A stretch of DNA of 64,000 nucleotides, from contig NC_135001.1 in NCBI RefSeq assembly GCF_051020985.1, positions 12,703,896-12,767,895 on the forward strand, written 5' to 3'. The translations under genes were made by a program, and so were the position numbers. Within the stretch, counting starts at the first letter, position 1, and the number at the start of each line of letters is the position of its first letter. This document shows, piece by piece, positions 1 through 11,462 of the stretch. Origin of the DNA: Nomia melanderi. Its lineage: Eukaryota; Arthropoda; Insecta; Hymenoptera; Halictidae. The notes beneath the pieces are model-generated. The model had not been told where the DNA came from, did not search any database, and saw only the letters and a program-made list of their open reading frames with translations.

Positions 1-1089
1 ATATCTTTGACATGAATAAATTAGACTATATAATAATGTAACAAATTGAACGGTATAAATGTTTTTTATTTTGAGAGAATAGTAATATAGGGTTAGTGAT
101 TCCTGTATTAATCGAATATAAATTGGTAGTATTTGTACTGGTTTTTACTAAAATTGAGAAATTTCATTTGAGCTTGTAATTTATTATATTCCGAAATGAC
201 TTGTATTGTGGGATTAAGAGATGAATATTGGAATGATCTTCTTTTCTTTTCAATCTATGTGTTAATGTTGAGCATTTTTCGTTTGATAGGAAAATAATTC
301 AGAATGAAGGCAAATAATTATTTGTAATTACTGTATTTAAGAGTTTAAGGCGTCTAAAGACTGTAATAATGAATTAGATCATCTTCGTATATAATTCAGA
401 CTGAAGAATTTCGTTTAAACACTTTAGAACAGCTTTTAGAAAAACACTTTTTGTATTCATTCTTTACTTCAGTCGCGAGGAACGAAATGTTATCAACAAA
501 AAGTACTTCAAATCCACTAGCAGTTAATTACAGACTAGTGGAGCTTAGTCATGCAATGCTTCAAGGCTGAAACCGTAATAGATAATTAATATGTTGACTA
601 AAAATACGTTATCACGAAATTGTATGCAATTATTTGAAAATTTAATTTAAATTTACAACGAACCAAGACCGAACTATACATTATACTAAATTGTTTAAAT
701 AACATTCAATTTTTACAGTAAGTTTAAACAATGTTCGACAATTTTTTAATCCTTTCAGTATTCTCTACCTTTTTTTAATTTTACATCTTTATTCCCATTT
801 ATACACTTCACCATCTACAGAATATTTTATTTATGTTTACAGTTATTATCATAAATTGTCCTATTGAAAATACAATTGATTATAATAGCAATTCGTATTG
901 AATTTAATATTAATCGATTTCAACTATAGGGTCTCAACGTCAACGAGTACTTTCTTTTCTTATTTCTAACGTCAGTCGTTTAATAATTCAATGTTCAACA
1001 GAGCATAGTGATTAATTTCATTTGTCTTCTTCGTTATAAGAAAAGGGAATATTGCAAATGTAATTTGTCGATAATGTTTCGTTTCTTAG
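1..1089. other. AT-rich intron or upstream sequence of the GUSB gene
   Basis: I see no coding exon here. The first recognised exon, at 1090, begins well inside the beta-glucuronidase protein, so this stretch is most likely intron and the 5' exons lie left of the window. Confidence is limited because a very short exon could be missed by eye. Confidence 0.5.
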
Positions 1090-3688
1090 GTCACCTTGAC
1101 CGTTATGAATGAGACCAAAGTAGACGTCTACAGGTTACCGATCGGAATCAGAACGTTGGCCTGGACCAACACCAGTTTACTCCTTAATGATAGACCTGTC
1201 TATATGCGGGGATTTGGTAGGCACGAAGATTCAATCCTAAGAGGACGAGGTCTCGATTTGGTCACTGCTGCCAGAGATTACGAATTGTTACAATGGGTCG
1301 GTGCAAATGCTTACAGGACAAGCCACTATCCTTACAGCGATGAAATACTCGACATGGCCGATCGGTAAAGTTCATTTTTCATTCTTATTCGTCATTATCT
1401 ATTATACTAACAATATAAACCCTACCATTTTTTATTAATCAGTTTTCCAATCTTTGCCTCTGTTTTGTCTCTCTTTCCACTAAAAAATATTTATCATCTA
1501 ACTTATTTACCTTTATTTTATAGGCAGTTATTTGACTGGTTACAGTAAGAAAGTGCCGGTACATAAAATTTTTTAAACATTAGTTAGTAACAGTTTAAAA
1601 CGAATACACATTATAAATCTCTGTTTTTGAAATTTTAATGTCCGTGATCTATGTAAACAAACATGTAATCTTCTAGGAACGATAGAATAAAGTATAGAAT
1701 AAATTTCTGTAAATCTGGTGATAAAGATCAGTATAAATTATAAACGCGTAAAAATCCGCGAAGAAATGATTTCAATTGATATTAACTACAATGTGTTACG
1801 TTAAATAATTGAATGCATACTTTATTGGTCCTTTAAAGGTTGGGCTACTTAATTATCGACGAATGCCCGTCCGTGGACACAGAAAACTTTTCGCCGATTC
1901 TCCTCGCGCGTCACAAGGACTCGCTATCAGAACTTATAAGGAGAGACAAGAATCGTCCTTCGGTGATCATGTGGTCCATCTCTAACGAGCCCAGAACGCA
2001 ATTACCTGAAGCCGGGGAATATTTTAAACAAGTCGCTCATCACACGAAAGCACTCGACCCTACCAGGCCGGTTACCATCGCTATGGCGCGAGCGGTTCAG
2101 GTATATAACTACAGATTGGATCAGGTTTAACACGTTGAACGTCGTAATGTTAACAAAAATTTTAATCCCCCGGTCACCCTCTCTATTTCTGTAATTTGCT
2201 GGAAGTAATATCAAATATTCATATATTATGATTGTGTATCTATCTCATCCGACTAACAAGGGAAGTTATCGAATCTGGAAATTCAAAAAATTATAAAACT
2301 TTGTGTGTAAGTAGAGTAAGTCAAGCACGACACATTGCAATTCTTTTTCCTGCCGAGTTTTACTTTGAAGGGGTGAAACGATCCCTTGAAAAAATGCTAA
2401 CTTTTCTTTTGCGTTCGCGAAAAATTTACATTTTGTACGACTCAGGGGAACTAGCAATCCGTTTAGGTTTATTATATATGTTTATTATTATTATTACACA
2501 TCTTAAGTATATATATTTAAGTATCTACATATGTGTAATTTACTCGTAGGAAGATAAAGCAGGTGAATATCTCGATGTGATCAGCTTTAATCGTTATAAT
2601 GCCTGGTACAACAACCCAGGCCGCCTGGACGCGATTAAAAACAGGGTTATAGGAGAAGCTGAAGCATGGCATAAGAAATATAATAAGCCAGTGCTTATGT
2701 CGGAGTACGGTGCTGATACTATGTCCGGTTTACACGAGGTAAATCATTTAGCAATTACGATATTCGCAATACTACAGATTTAACGATGAATTTTATAAGT
2801 CAATTATATATTGCAAGTCCAATTTCAAATATAATTGACTAGCAATAATTATCAAAATTTAATTAATAATTCAAAAATGGATATGAAAATAAGTATCTAT
2901 TTTCGCATCCTATTTCATTCAAAATCCAAATGCACATTAAAAGTTGAAGTGGATACAAAGAAAAGTATTTATACAACTTTAAATTTTACACATTTTGGAA
3001 TGTACAATACATTAGCATTTTGCTAATGCTCATTAAAATATGTCTAAGGAATTCTACTATCTTCCAGGAGTATTAATCCAAAATGTAATTCCATTTTTTT
3101 GTTAAATAAAAATTGAAATGGTAAAGGTAAAATGTATCTGCTAAGCCAATATTTAAATGGCATGTTGGGATGTTTAATTTCTTAAACAGTAAAATATAAA
3201 TCTATAAATCTTTTCAATATTTTATTGTTACTTTATATAAATATAAAGATATAGATGTAAATAAGTATTTCCAATTCAAACCTTTTTTAGCTTCCTGAGT
3301 ATGTATGGAGTGAGGAATATCAGAAAGAAGTATTTTCAAAACATTTTGAAGCCTTTGATCAGTTAAGAAATCAAGGCTTCTTCATTGGTGAATTTATTTG
3401 GAATTTTGCTGATTTTCGAACGGCTCAATGTGAGTGAATAATTTTTGATATGAATTAAAAAACGGTTATTGAATAATTAATATTTATTAAAAAAAATTTT
3501 ATTTAGCATACATAAGAGTGGGTGGAAACAAGAAAGGGATATTTACCAGAGAAAGACAACCAAAAATGGCAGCTTTTCATGTCAGAAAGAGGTACCATAT
3601 TCTTCGAAAGGAGCTGGAAGGAATAGAAATACCGAGCGATCTCGAAAATTACATTTCGTTACGTCATTCCCAACATTTAGAGTTTTAA
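1090..3688 (+). CDS. GUSB: Beta-glucuronidase (GH2), 3' part of the gene
   Basis: Lysosomal glycoside hydrolase that removes beta-linked glucuronic acid from glycosaminoglycan fragments. Five exons join in frame: 1090-1364, 1839-2100, 2550-2738, 3291-3429 and 3507-3688, ending in TAA. They encode about 348 residues, corresponding to roughly the C-terminal half of the family. Visible landmarks are RTSHYPYSDE, LIIDECPSV, the acid/base glutamate in VIMWSISNEP, the nucleophile glutamate in LMSEYGADT, FIGEFIWNFADF and GGNKKGIFTRERQPK. These match the GH2 TIM-barrel core in order. The amino-terminal sugar-binding and jelly-roll parts are missing because they lie outside the window. The exon at 1090 follows a TTCTTAG acceptor. 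The gene is convergent with the ZNHIT3-like gene downstream. The family assignment is secure; lysosomal location is taken from the family, since the signal peptide is not in view. Confidence 0.93.
1473..1562 (+). repeat. Dispersed repeat, copy 1 of 3 (inside a GUSB intron)
   Basis: This stretch is clearly similar to 15699-15800 and 60705-60792, all on the same strand. Shared blocks include the sequence around ATCATCTAACTT, CCTTTATTTT and AAAGTGCCGGTAC. In the other two copies the block ends at a TTAA tetranucleotide, which suggests the end of a TTAA-targeting DNA element. This copy has lost that end. Confidence 0.6.
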
Positions 3689-4532
3689 AATAAGTTTTTA
3701 ATATTGTGCAATTTTTGTTAACAAATTTTCGAAGTAAATTTTTTGTTACTTGTAGATACACAAATGTTGTACAAAAATTGTTTTTTATATCCCCTTTTTT
3801 TATACATATAATTTTTATTTTTAAGAATGTTTTATTATTTTCAACAGTCAGCATAATGCGGCTTTGTTAAATGGCCAATACTGTTGTTATTGTTAATACA
3901 AAATAATTAAACTTTCATGGTCATAGACTGCCACAAAAAACAAACAAAATTTGATAAATGATTCATGAACTTAAAAAATTTAATATTATACGGAAGCAGA
4001 TTTTATGTATGTCAATTGAATGCAAGGCTAAATTGTAAGAAATTGAGGAAGTGAAATGTGTCAGCAAATTTAATTAAACTATAACATAATGAGCTACAAG
4101 TATAGTAGTACAGTCTTATAATTGTTATTCACTCTTATATGTTTTAAGTAATGAAAATCATTGATGCAGACTTCTGCTGCTACAAGAATTTAGATTTTTA
4201 AGTGGTGAAAGTATCTTATTAACTAGTTAACTGTATATCTTATTAATCAGTTAATTGGAAACTAAATTCCACAGTTAACAAGATAAGGGAAGATTAAAAT
4301 TAAATTTTTAAAATATATTTTCTTATAAAACAGGCATAATTAGTGCATTACAGTATTCAAAAATTAAAAATTACAAATTTTAATTGTTTTTAACTTTAAT
4401 GTGCTAAGAAGTGATAGTGTTATGACATGTAAAAGTATATACACTTTTTAATGCATTCAGTTTCTATAAGTCCAGTGCAATAATATTTAATAACGTATTA
4501 TTATAAATAATACATCAGATCACAGAATGTAA
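3689..4532. other. Convergent intergenic spacer
   Basis: Spacer between the 3' ends of the GUSB gene and the ZNHIT3-like gene. I see no coding exon. It is AT-rich and should hold both 3' UTRs. Around 4211-4290 there are imperfect direct and inverted repeats built on TATCTTATTAA and AGTTAACTG; their role is unknown. Confidence 0.6.
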
Positions 4533-5271
4533 TTAACAAGATTTATCATTTCCTGGAGGTTCCACTATCTTCAAACAAACATCTGCCATTTCCACAAATA
4601 TTGGTTCAGTCATTGCTAAAGCAATAGCCTTTGTTGGATTTTCATCAGTTAGAATAGCAGACATAATATCACGTACATGTGGGTTTCTCAAAATATTTTT
4701 TAATTCTTCGCTGTAACGCAACTGTTCCAATTTTTCAATAAGCACTGTGTCTTCTGTAGGAAATTCATACGTCTTGCATTTTATTTTCTCATCATTAATA
4801 GGTTCAGTTTGTTCATTTTTTGGTTGACAATTGTTAACCTTATGTATTTTACAACAAACTGCAGAACAACTGACAAAAACAAAATAAAAAAGATTCATCA
4901 ATTTTTATGTACTTATTTTTCTAATGCATAAGGTAAACATATTATTTATAAAACATAACTTTCTTGCGATTAAAGAATAATTTCATGTACTGTTAGTAAA
5001 ATTCTCAAATCTGTTTAGAATTTTTAACAACCTTTTACTTCATTATGATATATGTAAATATCAATATTGTTCTTTTCAATTTTTAATAATTAAAATAATT
5101 CATCCGTTTATGCAGGTACTTAAGTATTTAATTACATATTTATGACAACTAACCACTAATATATCAAATATAAACATAACCTCTGATAAATTACACTTAC
5201 TATGGCTCTTTACATGTAGGACATTTGTATGAACATTCTGTTTTTTCACAAACACAACAAACTTTTTCCAT
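4533..5271 (-). CDS. ZNHIT3: Zinc finger HIT domain protein, ZNHIT3-like
   Basis: Small zinc-finger HIT protein of the kind that assists box C/D snoRNP assembly with NUFIP. Two exons on the minus strand, 5201-5271 and 4533-4869, join through a GTAAGT donor and a TGTCAG acceptor to give 135 residues. Exon 1 supplies the start and the first half of the finger, with MEKVCCVCEKTECSYKCPTC at residues 1-20. The joined codon gives PYCSAVCCKIHKVNNC, completing the treble-clef pattern CxxC, CxxC, CxxxC and a final His/Cys pair by about residue 39. The C-terminal part is acidic and helical (residues 60-125: LEQLRYSEELKNILRNPHVR and onward), as in ZNHIT3, where this region binds NUFIP. An ATG inside the second exon would lose half of the zinc finger, so the upstream start is preferred. 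It is divergent from the MAP kinase kinase gene. Confidence 0.88.
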
Positions 5272-6365
5272 AATGCTGAAAAAATTATAATAATTTCGAA
5301 AAATATTTAATTATTTTATAACCGGTAGATTTATTAAATTACGACAGTCACTCATATTTTGTCACATGAGTAACGACGATCTTTAACAAACACATTTTAG
5401 GTAATTTTATTTTTTTTCCAAAATATATATCAACCGAAATGCTATTTATTATTAGATCTCAACCGCGTAATACAAATTATAATCAATACATTCCAGAATT
5501 ATTTTAAATGATATGTTACGCACACACATTACTTGGGTATATGTACATATACAGTACTTCGTTTTCTATTATTCTACTGGAACATAGTTTTGAAGTATTA
5601 AATATAATACAAATCTTAGAATGTATATAATAATTATAAAACATATTATGTAACTTCTGTAATTAATTGCACTTTATAGCAATAATATACTTATAAATAC
5701 TATATTCTTGTAAAAGTATTTCAAATTGATTAAAATTTTTAATTTGTAAGCGAACAATTATAGCAAATACACGTAATAAATATATTTAGTTATTAATTTC
5801 TGTACAATATATCCATATTAAAAAGGATATATTATCTCTTATTTAATAAAAAGTTCGAATTAATTATTCTTTCATTTCAATTTTCAATTTTTGTATAATG
5901 CGCCTTGAGTAATTTAGTATGCAGAGAAGTTCAGATTGAATTTACAAAACTGAAATGGCTGTTGTGAGCAATTTCAAGCGACTGTTTGAGTTTACTGAAA
6001 GCTTCATATATGGGCAACGGAACTTTCAAGTTTTGACATTATTGTCGTAAAATATCGTCATGTTATTAACAAGGTACTATAGAAATTATTTGTAATGATA
6101 TTATGACAAAAATACTTTTTAAAAAGATTTTATTCTACTCGTTTGTTTTCTCATATATGTCTGTAATGTAGTTGTAGTATAACCTTTAATTTTCTATATC
6201 TTTTTCTCAAATATTATTGTAGTGTATCAACACATACATTTTTTAATTTTTTTACAGAACAAGAATACAATAATCATTACAGTTTGTTTAAACATGTATT
6301 GTATTCAATTCTATGCACTGCCAAGTTTGCAGGCCTAATAACATTTATTAATTGTCCATTGAATC
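5272..6365. promoter_or_regulatory. Divergent promoter region, ZNHIT3-like and MKK3/6-like genes
   Basis: About 1.1 kb lies between two divergent start codons (5271 minus, 6366 plus). It should contain both promoters and 5' UTRs. It is AT-rich, and I see no TATA box or other motif I would defend. No coding exon was seen. Confidence 0.45.
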
Positions 6366-7989
6366 ATGGCTCTACGACGAAAGAAAAACTTAAAACTACA
6401 AGTCTCTGAAGGGACACCTATGCCTGTGTATGTATTATTATGGAAATTTTAAATTGTTTATATTGTCTTTTTTCTATCATAATATTTACATTGACCTTTT
6501 ATGTTTCTATGTACAAATACTTTGATCATTCAATGTTGTTTTGAATCTCTAATTGAAAGTAATTAATAGTTTTTAAGTATTATATTATTAAAATATTGTT
6601 AAGTTGTAATATATTGACACAAATATTAGATTAGAAGTATAAGAATCTTCTTGACATTACAACTTTACTAATACTATATGGAAACTCAGAAATATACTAT
6701 ATATAAATATATAGAAATTTTATATTATAGTACTCCACCAAGAAATCTAGATAAAAGAACTACAATAACAATTGGAGAAAGCACATTTGTAGTAGAAGCA
6801 GATGATTTAGAAACCATCTGTATTCTTGGACGTGGAGCATACGGTATAGTGGATAAAGTACGACATAAACAAAGTGGCACTATTATGGCAGTTAAGGTAT
6901 TTTAAATAATCACATATACTAATATTATTCTTTAAATTTCAAACATAGTTTTAACATATGTATTTATTTAATAGAGAATAACAGCGACAGTTAATACACA
7001 GGAACAAAAACGATTACTTATGGATTTAGATATTTCTATGCGTAGTTCAGCATGTCCGTATACAGTACAATTTTATGGAGCATTATTTAGAGAAGGTGAT
7101 GTTTGGATTTGTATGGAAGTTATGGATATGAGCCTTGATAAATTTTATACAAAAGTGTATAAACATGATCGTGCCATTCCTGAGGATATCTTGGGAAAAA
7201 TTGCTTTTGCAGTAAGGAAATGTTAAATAATTATGCTTAATACTATTTGTTTACCAGTTTATCCAGTATAATTTTAACTTTAGACAAAATTTACAGGTAG
7301 TCAGTGCATTGCATTACTTATATTCACAGTTAAGAGTGATTCATAGGGATGTAAAACCTAGTAATATTTTAATTAACCGGAAAGGAGAAGTAAAAATCTG
7401 TGACTTCGGTATTTCTGGTTATCTTGTAGATTCTATTGCTAAAACAATTGATGCCGGTTGTAAACCGTATATGGCTGTACGTAACTTATATATGTATATC
7501 ATAAGAATCTGTGTTTATCTATTCAATAAATTCTCCATCATATCCATTTTTTCAGCCAGAAAGGATAGACCCGTCGGGTAACCCTTCACAGTATGACATC
7601 AGATCCGATATTTGGTCACTAGGTATATCTCTTGTTGAATTAGCAACAGGGAAGTTTCCTTACGCATCTTGGGGTACACCTTTTGAACAATTAAAACAAG
7701 TTGTAAAAGATGATGCACCAAAATTACCTGCTGGAAAGTTTTCTGCTAATTTTGAAGAATTTATTGATAAATGGTAAGTCAAATAATCTTAGAATCCTGT
7801 ATTATATACATATACATAGCTTTAACGATTGACCTTATTTTTAGTTTAATGAAAGATTATACACGCCGTCCCAATTACAATCAGTTACTGGAACTTAATT
7901 TTATCAGAGAACATGCCACGAAAGACACAAATGTTGCGGAATTTGTTGGAGAAATTTTAGATTTACTTGAAGACGAACAGTCTGTGTAG
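6366..7989 (+). CDS. lic: Dual-specificity MAP kinase kinase, MKK3/MKK6 (licorne) type
   Basis: Cytoplasmic kinase that phosphorylates the Thr-Gly-Tyr loop of p38 MAP kinases in stress and immune signalling. Six exons, 6366-6427, 6731-6896, 6975-7211, 7297-7476, 7556-7773 and 7845-7989, join in frame to 335 residues, almost exactly the length of human MKK6. The N-terminus (residues 1-14, MALRRKKNLKLQVS) is a basic-hydrophobic docking site of the type that binds p38. The glycine loop GRGAYG is at about 54-59 and the ATP-binding lysine at 76. The catalytic loop HRDVKPSN starts near 171 and DFG is at 191-193. The two activation sites targeted by upstream MAP3Ks are present as Ser201 and Thr205 in VDSIAKTIDAGCKPYMAPE. 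All key catalytic residues are intact. A possible AATAAA polyadenylation signal is at 8256-8261. Confidence 0.95.
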
Positions 7990-9377
7990 CATAGAACTAT
8001 TTTTGACATGATGTACCACATGACCTGTAATGTAACTTCGTATTGCGTATCGAAGTTATTTAATCGATTTTCTATATCTAATTTTATGAATCGTATCGTT
8101 CACTCATCAGATGAATCCAAGTGAATTTAAATTTAGCGTTAAAGAAGATATATAAAAAATAATTCCATCAAAAGTTCACTTTTTTTTATTTCTTCAATAT
8201 AAAATCTCTATATGATTGTGCATATTAAACCTCCTGAAGTTAACAGATACTCTATAATAAAGAAGTAAAGATTTGTAAATATATACAAATATTTTCTACA
8301 TGATATAACAATACTTTGTCACTGTAATAGCATAGATATGTTCACATTAAAAATTCAGTTGATCATTGCATATTATTGTACAACTCAATCTATATTTTAG
8401 TAGAACAATATAATTATACAGTAATGCACCTGTAATAAAAATTATACTCTACAGTAGCGATATTAATACGTATAATGGTGCAATCAACAATAATGTTCAC
8501 ATCTATAAAGATATTATAAACTTGTAAAAATCATGTAGTGTCTTACAATAGTTATAACAGGAGGAGTGCAAAACTAATTACATATTTCTTTTATACATAT
8601 TGTAGTTGTATAATGAAAATAAATTACCAATAAATGGAATTATAAAATGTACCACAGGTTTGGGCAATATAAAAGTAATACAATTTATTTCAAGTATTGT
8701 GTAATTAATGAGTTATATATGAATATCTGAGTAATATATATAATAAAATAAAAAAATTATAAGTTTCTTTTATAATAGTAGAATAACAAGAACTTAATAT
8801 CTTTTCTATTAATTGATATGTCATTTGAAATACTCTATTATTTATTAATAATTGAATATGCTACGATTATTGCTAATAACGGTAAATTAAAGTATTTATT
8901 ATTAAAATATTTTAATTTACAGTTTCCTTTTATAATAAATTTTAAATTAAAACTTTTTGTTTTTTAACATGCAGTTTTGTTAAAATTATATTAAATATTC
9001 TTTAAATATTTCAAGAATAAAATATTTTATTTTTAATACAAATATTGTTGGACATTCATTACGAACAACAACTATCAATATTAATACAATTTACACATTA
9101 TATTTATTTTACTGAAAAACGTCTATGGAATATTTACATATCTGTAAATGCTATTTTATCTATATGAAAAATTTAATTCAGTTACATTATGTTATAGCTA
9201 TTGTATCTACAATTCAGAAATTAAATAATCCGGGAAAGTATTATGTATCCATGAAGGATGCGTTATGTTTTTTAACATTATTTCATAACACAATATATTA
9301 CATTAAAATAATAAAATGCAGACAGAAATATACAATATGGCAAATTCATACATATTACATCAATAGTGTTTTTCATT
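7990..9377. other. AT-rich convergent spacer
   Basis: Spacer between the 3' ends of the kinase kinase gene and the TOM6-like gene. It should contain both 3' UTRs. AATAAA on the plus strand at 8256-8261 and its complement TTTATT at 9113-9118 are plausible polyadenylation signals. I see no exon or structured element. Confidence 0.5.
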
Positions 9378-9701
9378 TTAACCAGAAATCGGTGGCATTA
9401 AAACTGTCCCTTTGCATTCGAGTGCAATCTTTACACCCAATGCAAAAAATCCAATGCTCTTAATCACTGACCTAAAAACAAAAAAAACTGTTTAAAATTT
9501 CTCTATTATATGTACATACATTATGAAAACATGATAGTTAATTACTAAGTAAAATATTACAAATTATAAAACAAGCCATTTTCATAATTTCATCAAAAGG
9601 TTATAAGCACTAATAATGATTAAAGAAAATTAAGATTTATAAATGTACCATTTAAAAGGGTCGTAATAAATTTCCTTTAAAAACCTCATACTCGATTTCA
9701 T
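9378..9701 (-). CDS. Tom6: TOM6-like mitochondrial import receptor subunit (48-residue microprotein)
   Basis: Predicted small tail-anchored subunit of the outer-membrane TOM translocase. Two minus-strand exons, 9649-9701 and 9378-9471, join through a phase-2 intron (GTACAT donor, TTTTTAG acceptor) that completes a tryptophan codon. The 48-residue product starts MKSSMRFLKEIYYDPFKW and continues SVIKSIGFFALGVKIALECK, then ends GTVLMPPISG. The core resembles the tail of human TOMM6 as I recall it: a glycine-phenylalanine membrane helix (GFFALGVKIA here), a short polar stretch, then a Leu-Met-Pro ending. The single predicted membrane helix covers about residues 20-34. The gene is convergent with the kinase kinase gene and lacks any long ORF, so automatic annotation could easily miss it. 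The assignment rests on short similarity and a closed splice model; a weak donor is the main doubt. Confidence 0.6.
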
Positions 9702-11462
9702 TATGATAAGTTATAATATGAATTTAAAAATAAATACTTTCAGTTGTTTCGAATATTGCTATTTATACAATGTTCGGAGCAGTTTAAAACCGCACTATTG
9801 AAAAAACATAACCTTCTTAGGGTACTTAATCGTGGAGTATGTTGTATGTAGATAATGCACAGTTACCTCATAATGCCCGTACAAAAGGAACTAGAACTTT
9901 TGGCAGTTTTCAATTATATTACGTGTCTCTGCCGTAGATATAATTGACATTAATACCTAAGTAATATTTTTAAATATACATTTTATATAAATTTCTTTAT
10001 AAAATGATGTAAAGAAATCCGTTTTTCTGTTGGTATAATATGCTTTTTTTATTTATTATATATATTATATGGAGGGGGTAACTTTTCGTACGGGGAGTGT
10101 CACTAGAGTACTCGCGGGCACCGAGACATCCTTGGTATACAATATACCTGTTTTCTCATTGTTATTAAATTTTAAAAACATAAAATCGAATTAGATGTTT
10201 TATATTATGCATACACAATTCTACATTTTTTTATTCCAGAGAACGGTGGTATACATTAAGATAAGTCTTCAATATCTGTTCACACAACACAGTGAATAAT
10301 TTTTACTTCCCATATAGATTTAATTTCTCTAATATAAATTAAATTTACCCTAACAATAAAAATCCAATTTTTAACAATTTATTAGGATTTATTATTAAAC
10401 ATTTTTTTATTTATTTTAAGCCTTGTGTGTTTTACATGTTGTTTGAACATAAATATGTCCTTAGTACTGTTTAAATATTCACGTGAAATGTAAAAATGAC
10501 GCTCTCGAAGCAAAACGCACATAATTGTGAAATTACGATATTATAGCTGTTTAAATCCAGAGCAAATAAATAAGCAGCACTGTGGTGAAGGGAAGTTGGC
10601 ATGCCAAACGGTGCAAGAGGAAGAGGGGTATTACGCTTCTTCACCCGATTCCGTGTTATATGATCCAATTTGTTAATAATAGCATTTTGGCCAATAATGA
10701 AAATAATTTTCCAGCTCTGTATAATAATGGTGTCTATTTCATCGGGGTGTTGTGAGATGCAGACTACAACTTGCAATTAATAAATACAGTTGTACATTAC
10801 ACGATTCATTCGACTCTTATTGTGGTACAATGGCAAGTACAAAACATGAAAGAGGGCTCTGACGGTGCTGTGAGTTTTGATTGGCAGAATGTGAAGACAC
10901 ATGTCAAATAGAAATATGATACCACATATCAAATAGTACATAATTATCGAGTGTGCTCATGTGAAATTATATGAATGCACAATAAAAAGGTGAATCAATT
11001 TAACTGTGCGTACTTGCACAAATGTACGTGGAAACCGTAACCGTAAACATCAGCTGTCAAACATTAATATTTACCTTCGAATTACAATTGATTACAGTGC
11101 GATGACAAACAAGATTCAAATAAGTTAAAGTCATTGTTAAAGAAGGTAAATAACGTTTATTTGAATATTTTACTTTTGCGATTCATTAATACAACGTGCT
11201 TTTTTAACTAAGCTTATTTGTTTCAATAGATGAAGTTATTTCTAGTTTTTTTATTTGATTAATTTGTATAATAATAATTAAAGTTTTAAAGAAGATTTAT
11301 AAATAAAAAAGGTTAATCAAATGATTCATTGACTTAAGTAGTAATTTAAAATCTTTTATATATCTCGTATTATAGAACACCTTTCTTGTATTAATACGTG
11401 CAATCTATTTGTTTTGCAGAAATTTATCATCTTTTATGGAAGAAACCAATTTGAATTAAAAC
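9702..11462. promoter_or_regulatory. Divergent upstream region of the TOM6-like and DGK-epsilon genes
   Basis: About 1.76 kb between two divergent start codons. Most is AT-rich. A patch at about 10560-10760 is less AT-rich and carries a minus-strand open frame of 101 codons (10471-10776) that I do not recognise. The stretches near 9880-9960 and 10800-11100 are plausible 5' UTR or promoter DNA, with no motif I can name with confidence. Confidence 0.4.

Noticed and set aside
10471..10776. 101-codon minus-strand open frame upstream of DGK-epsilon
   Set aside because: No recognisable motif and no neighbouring exon that would fit; kept only as an unexplained less AT-rich patch.
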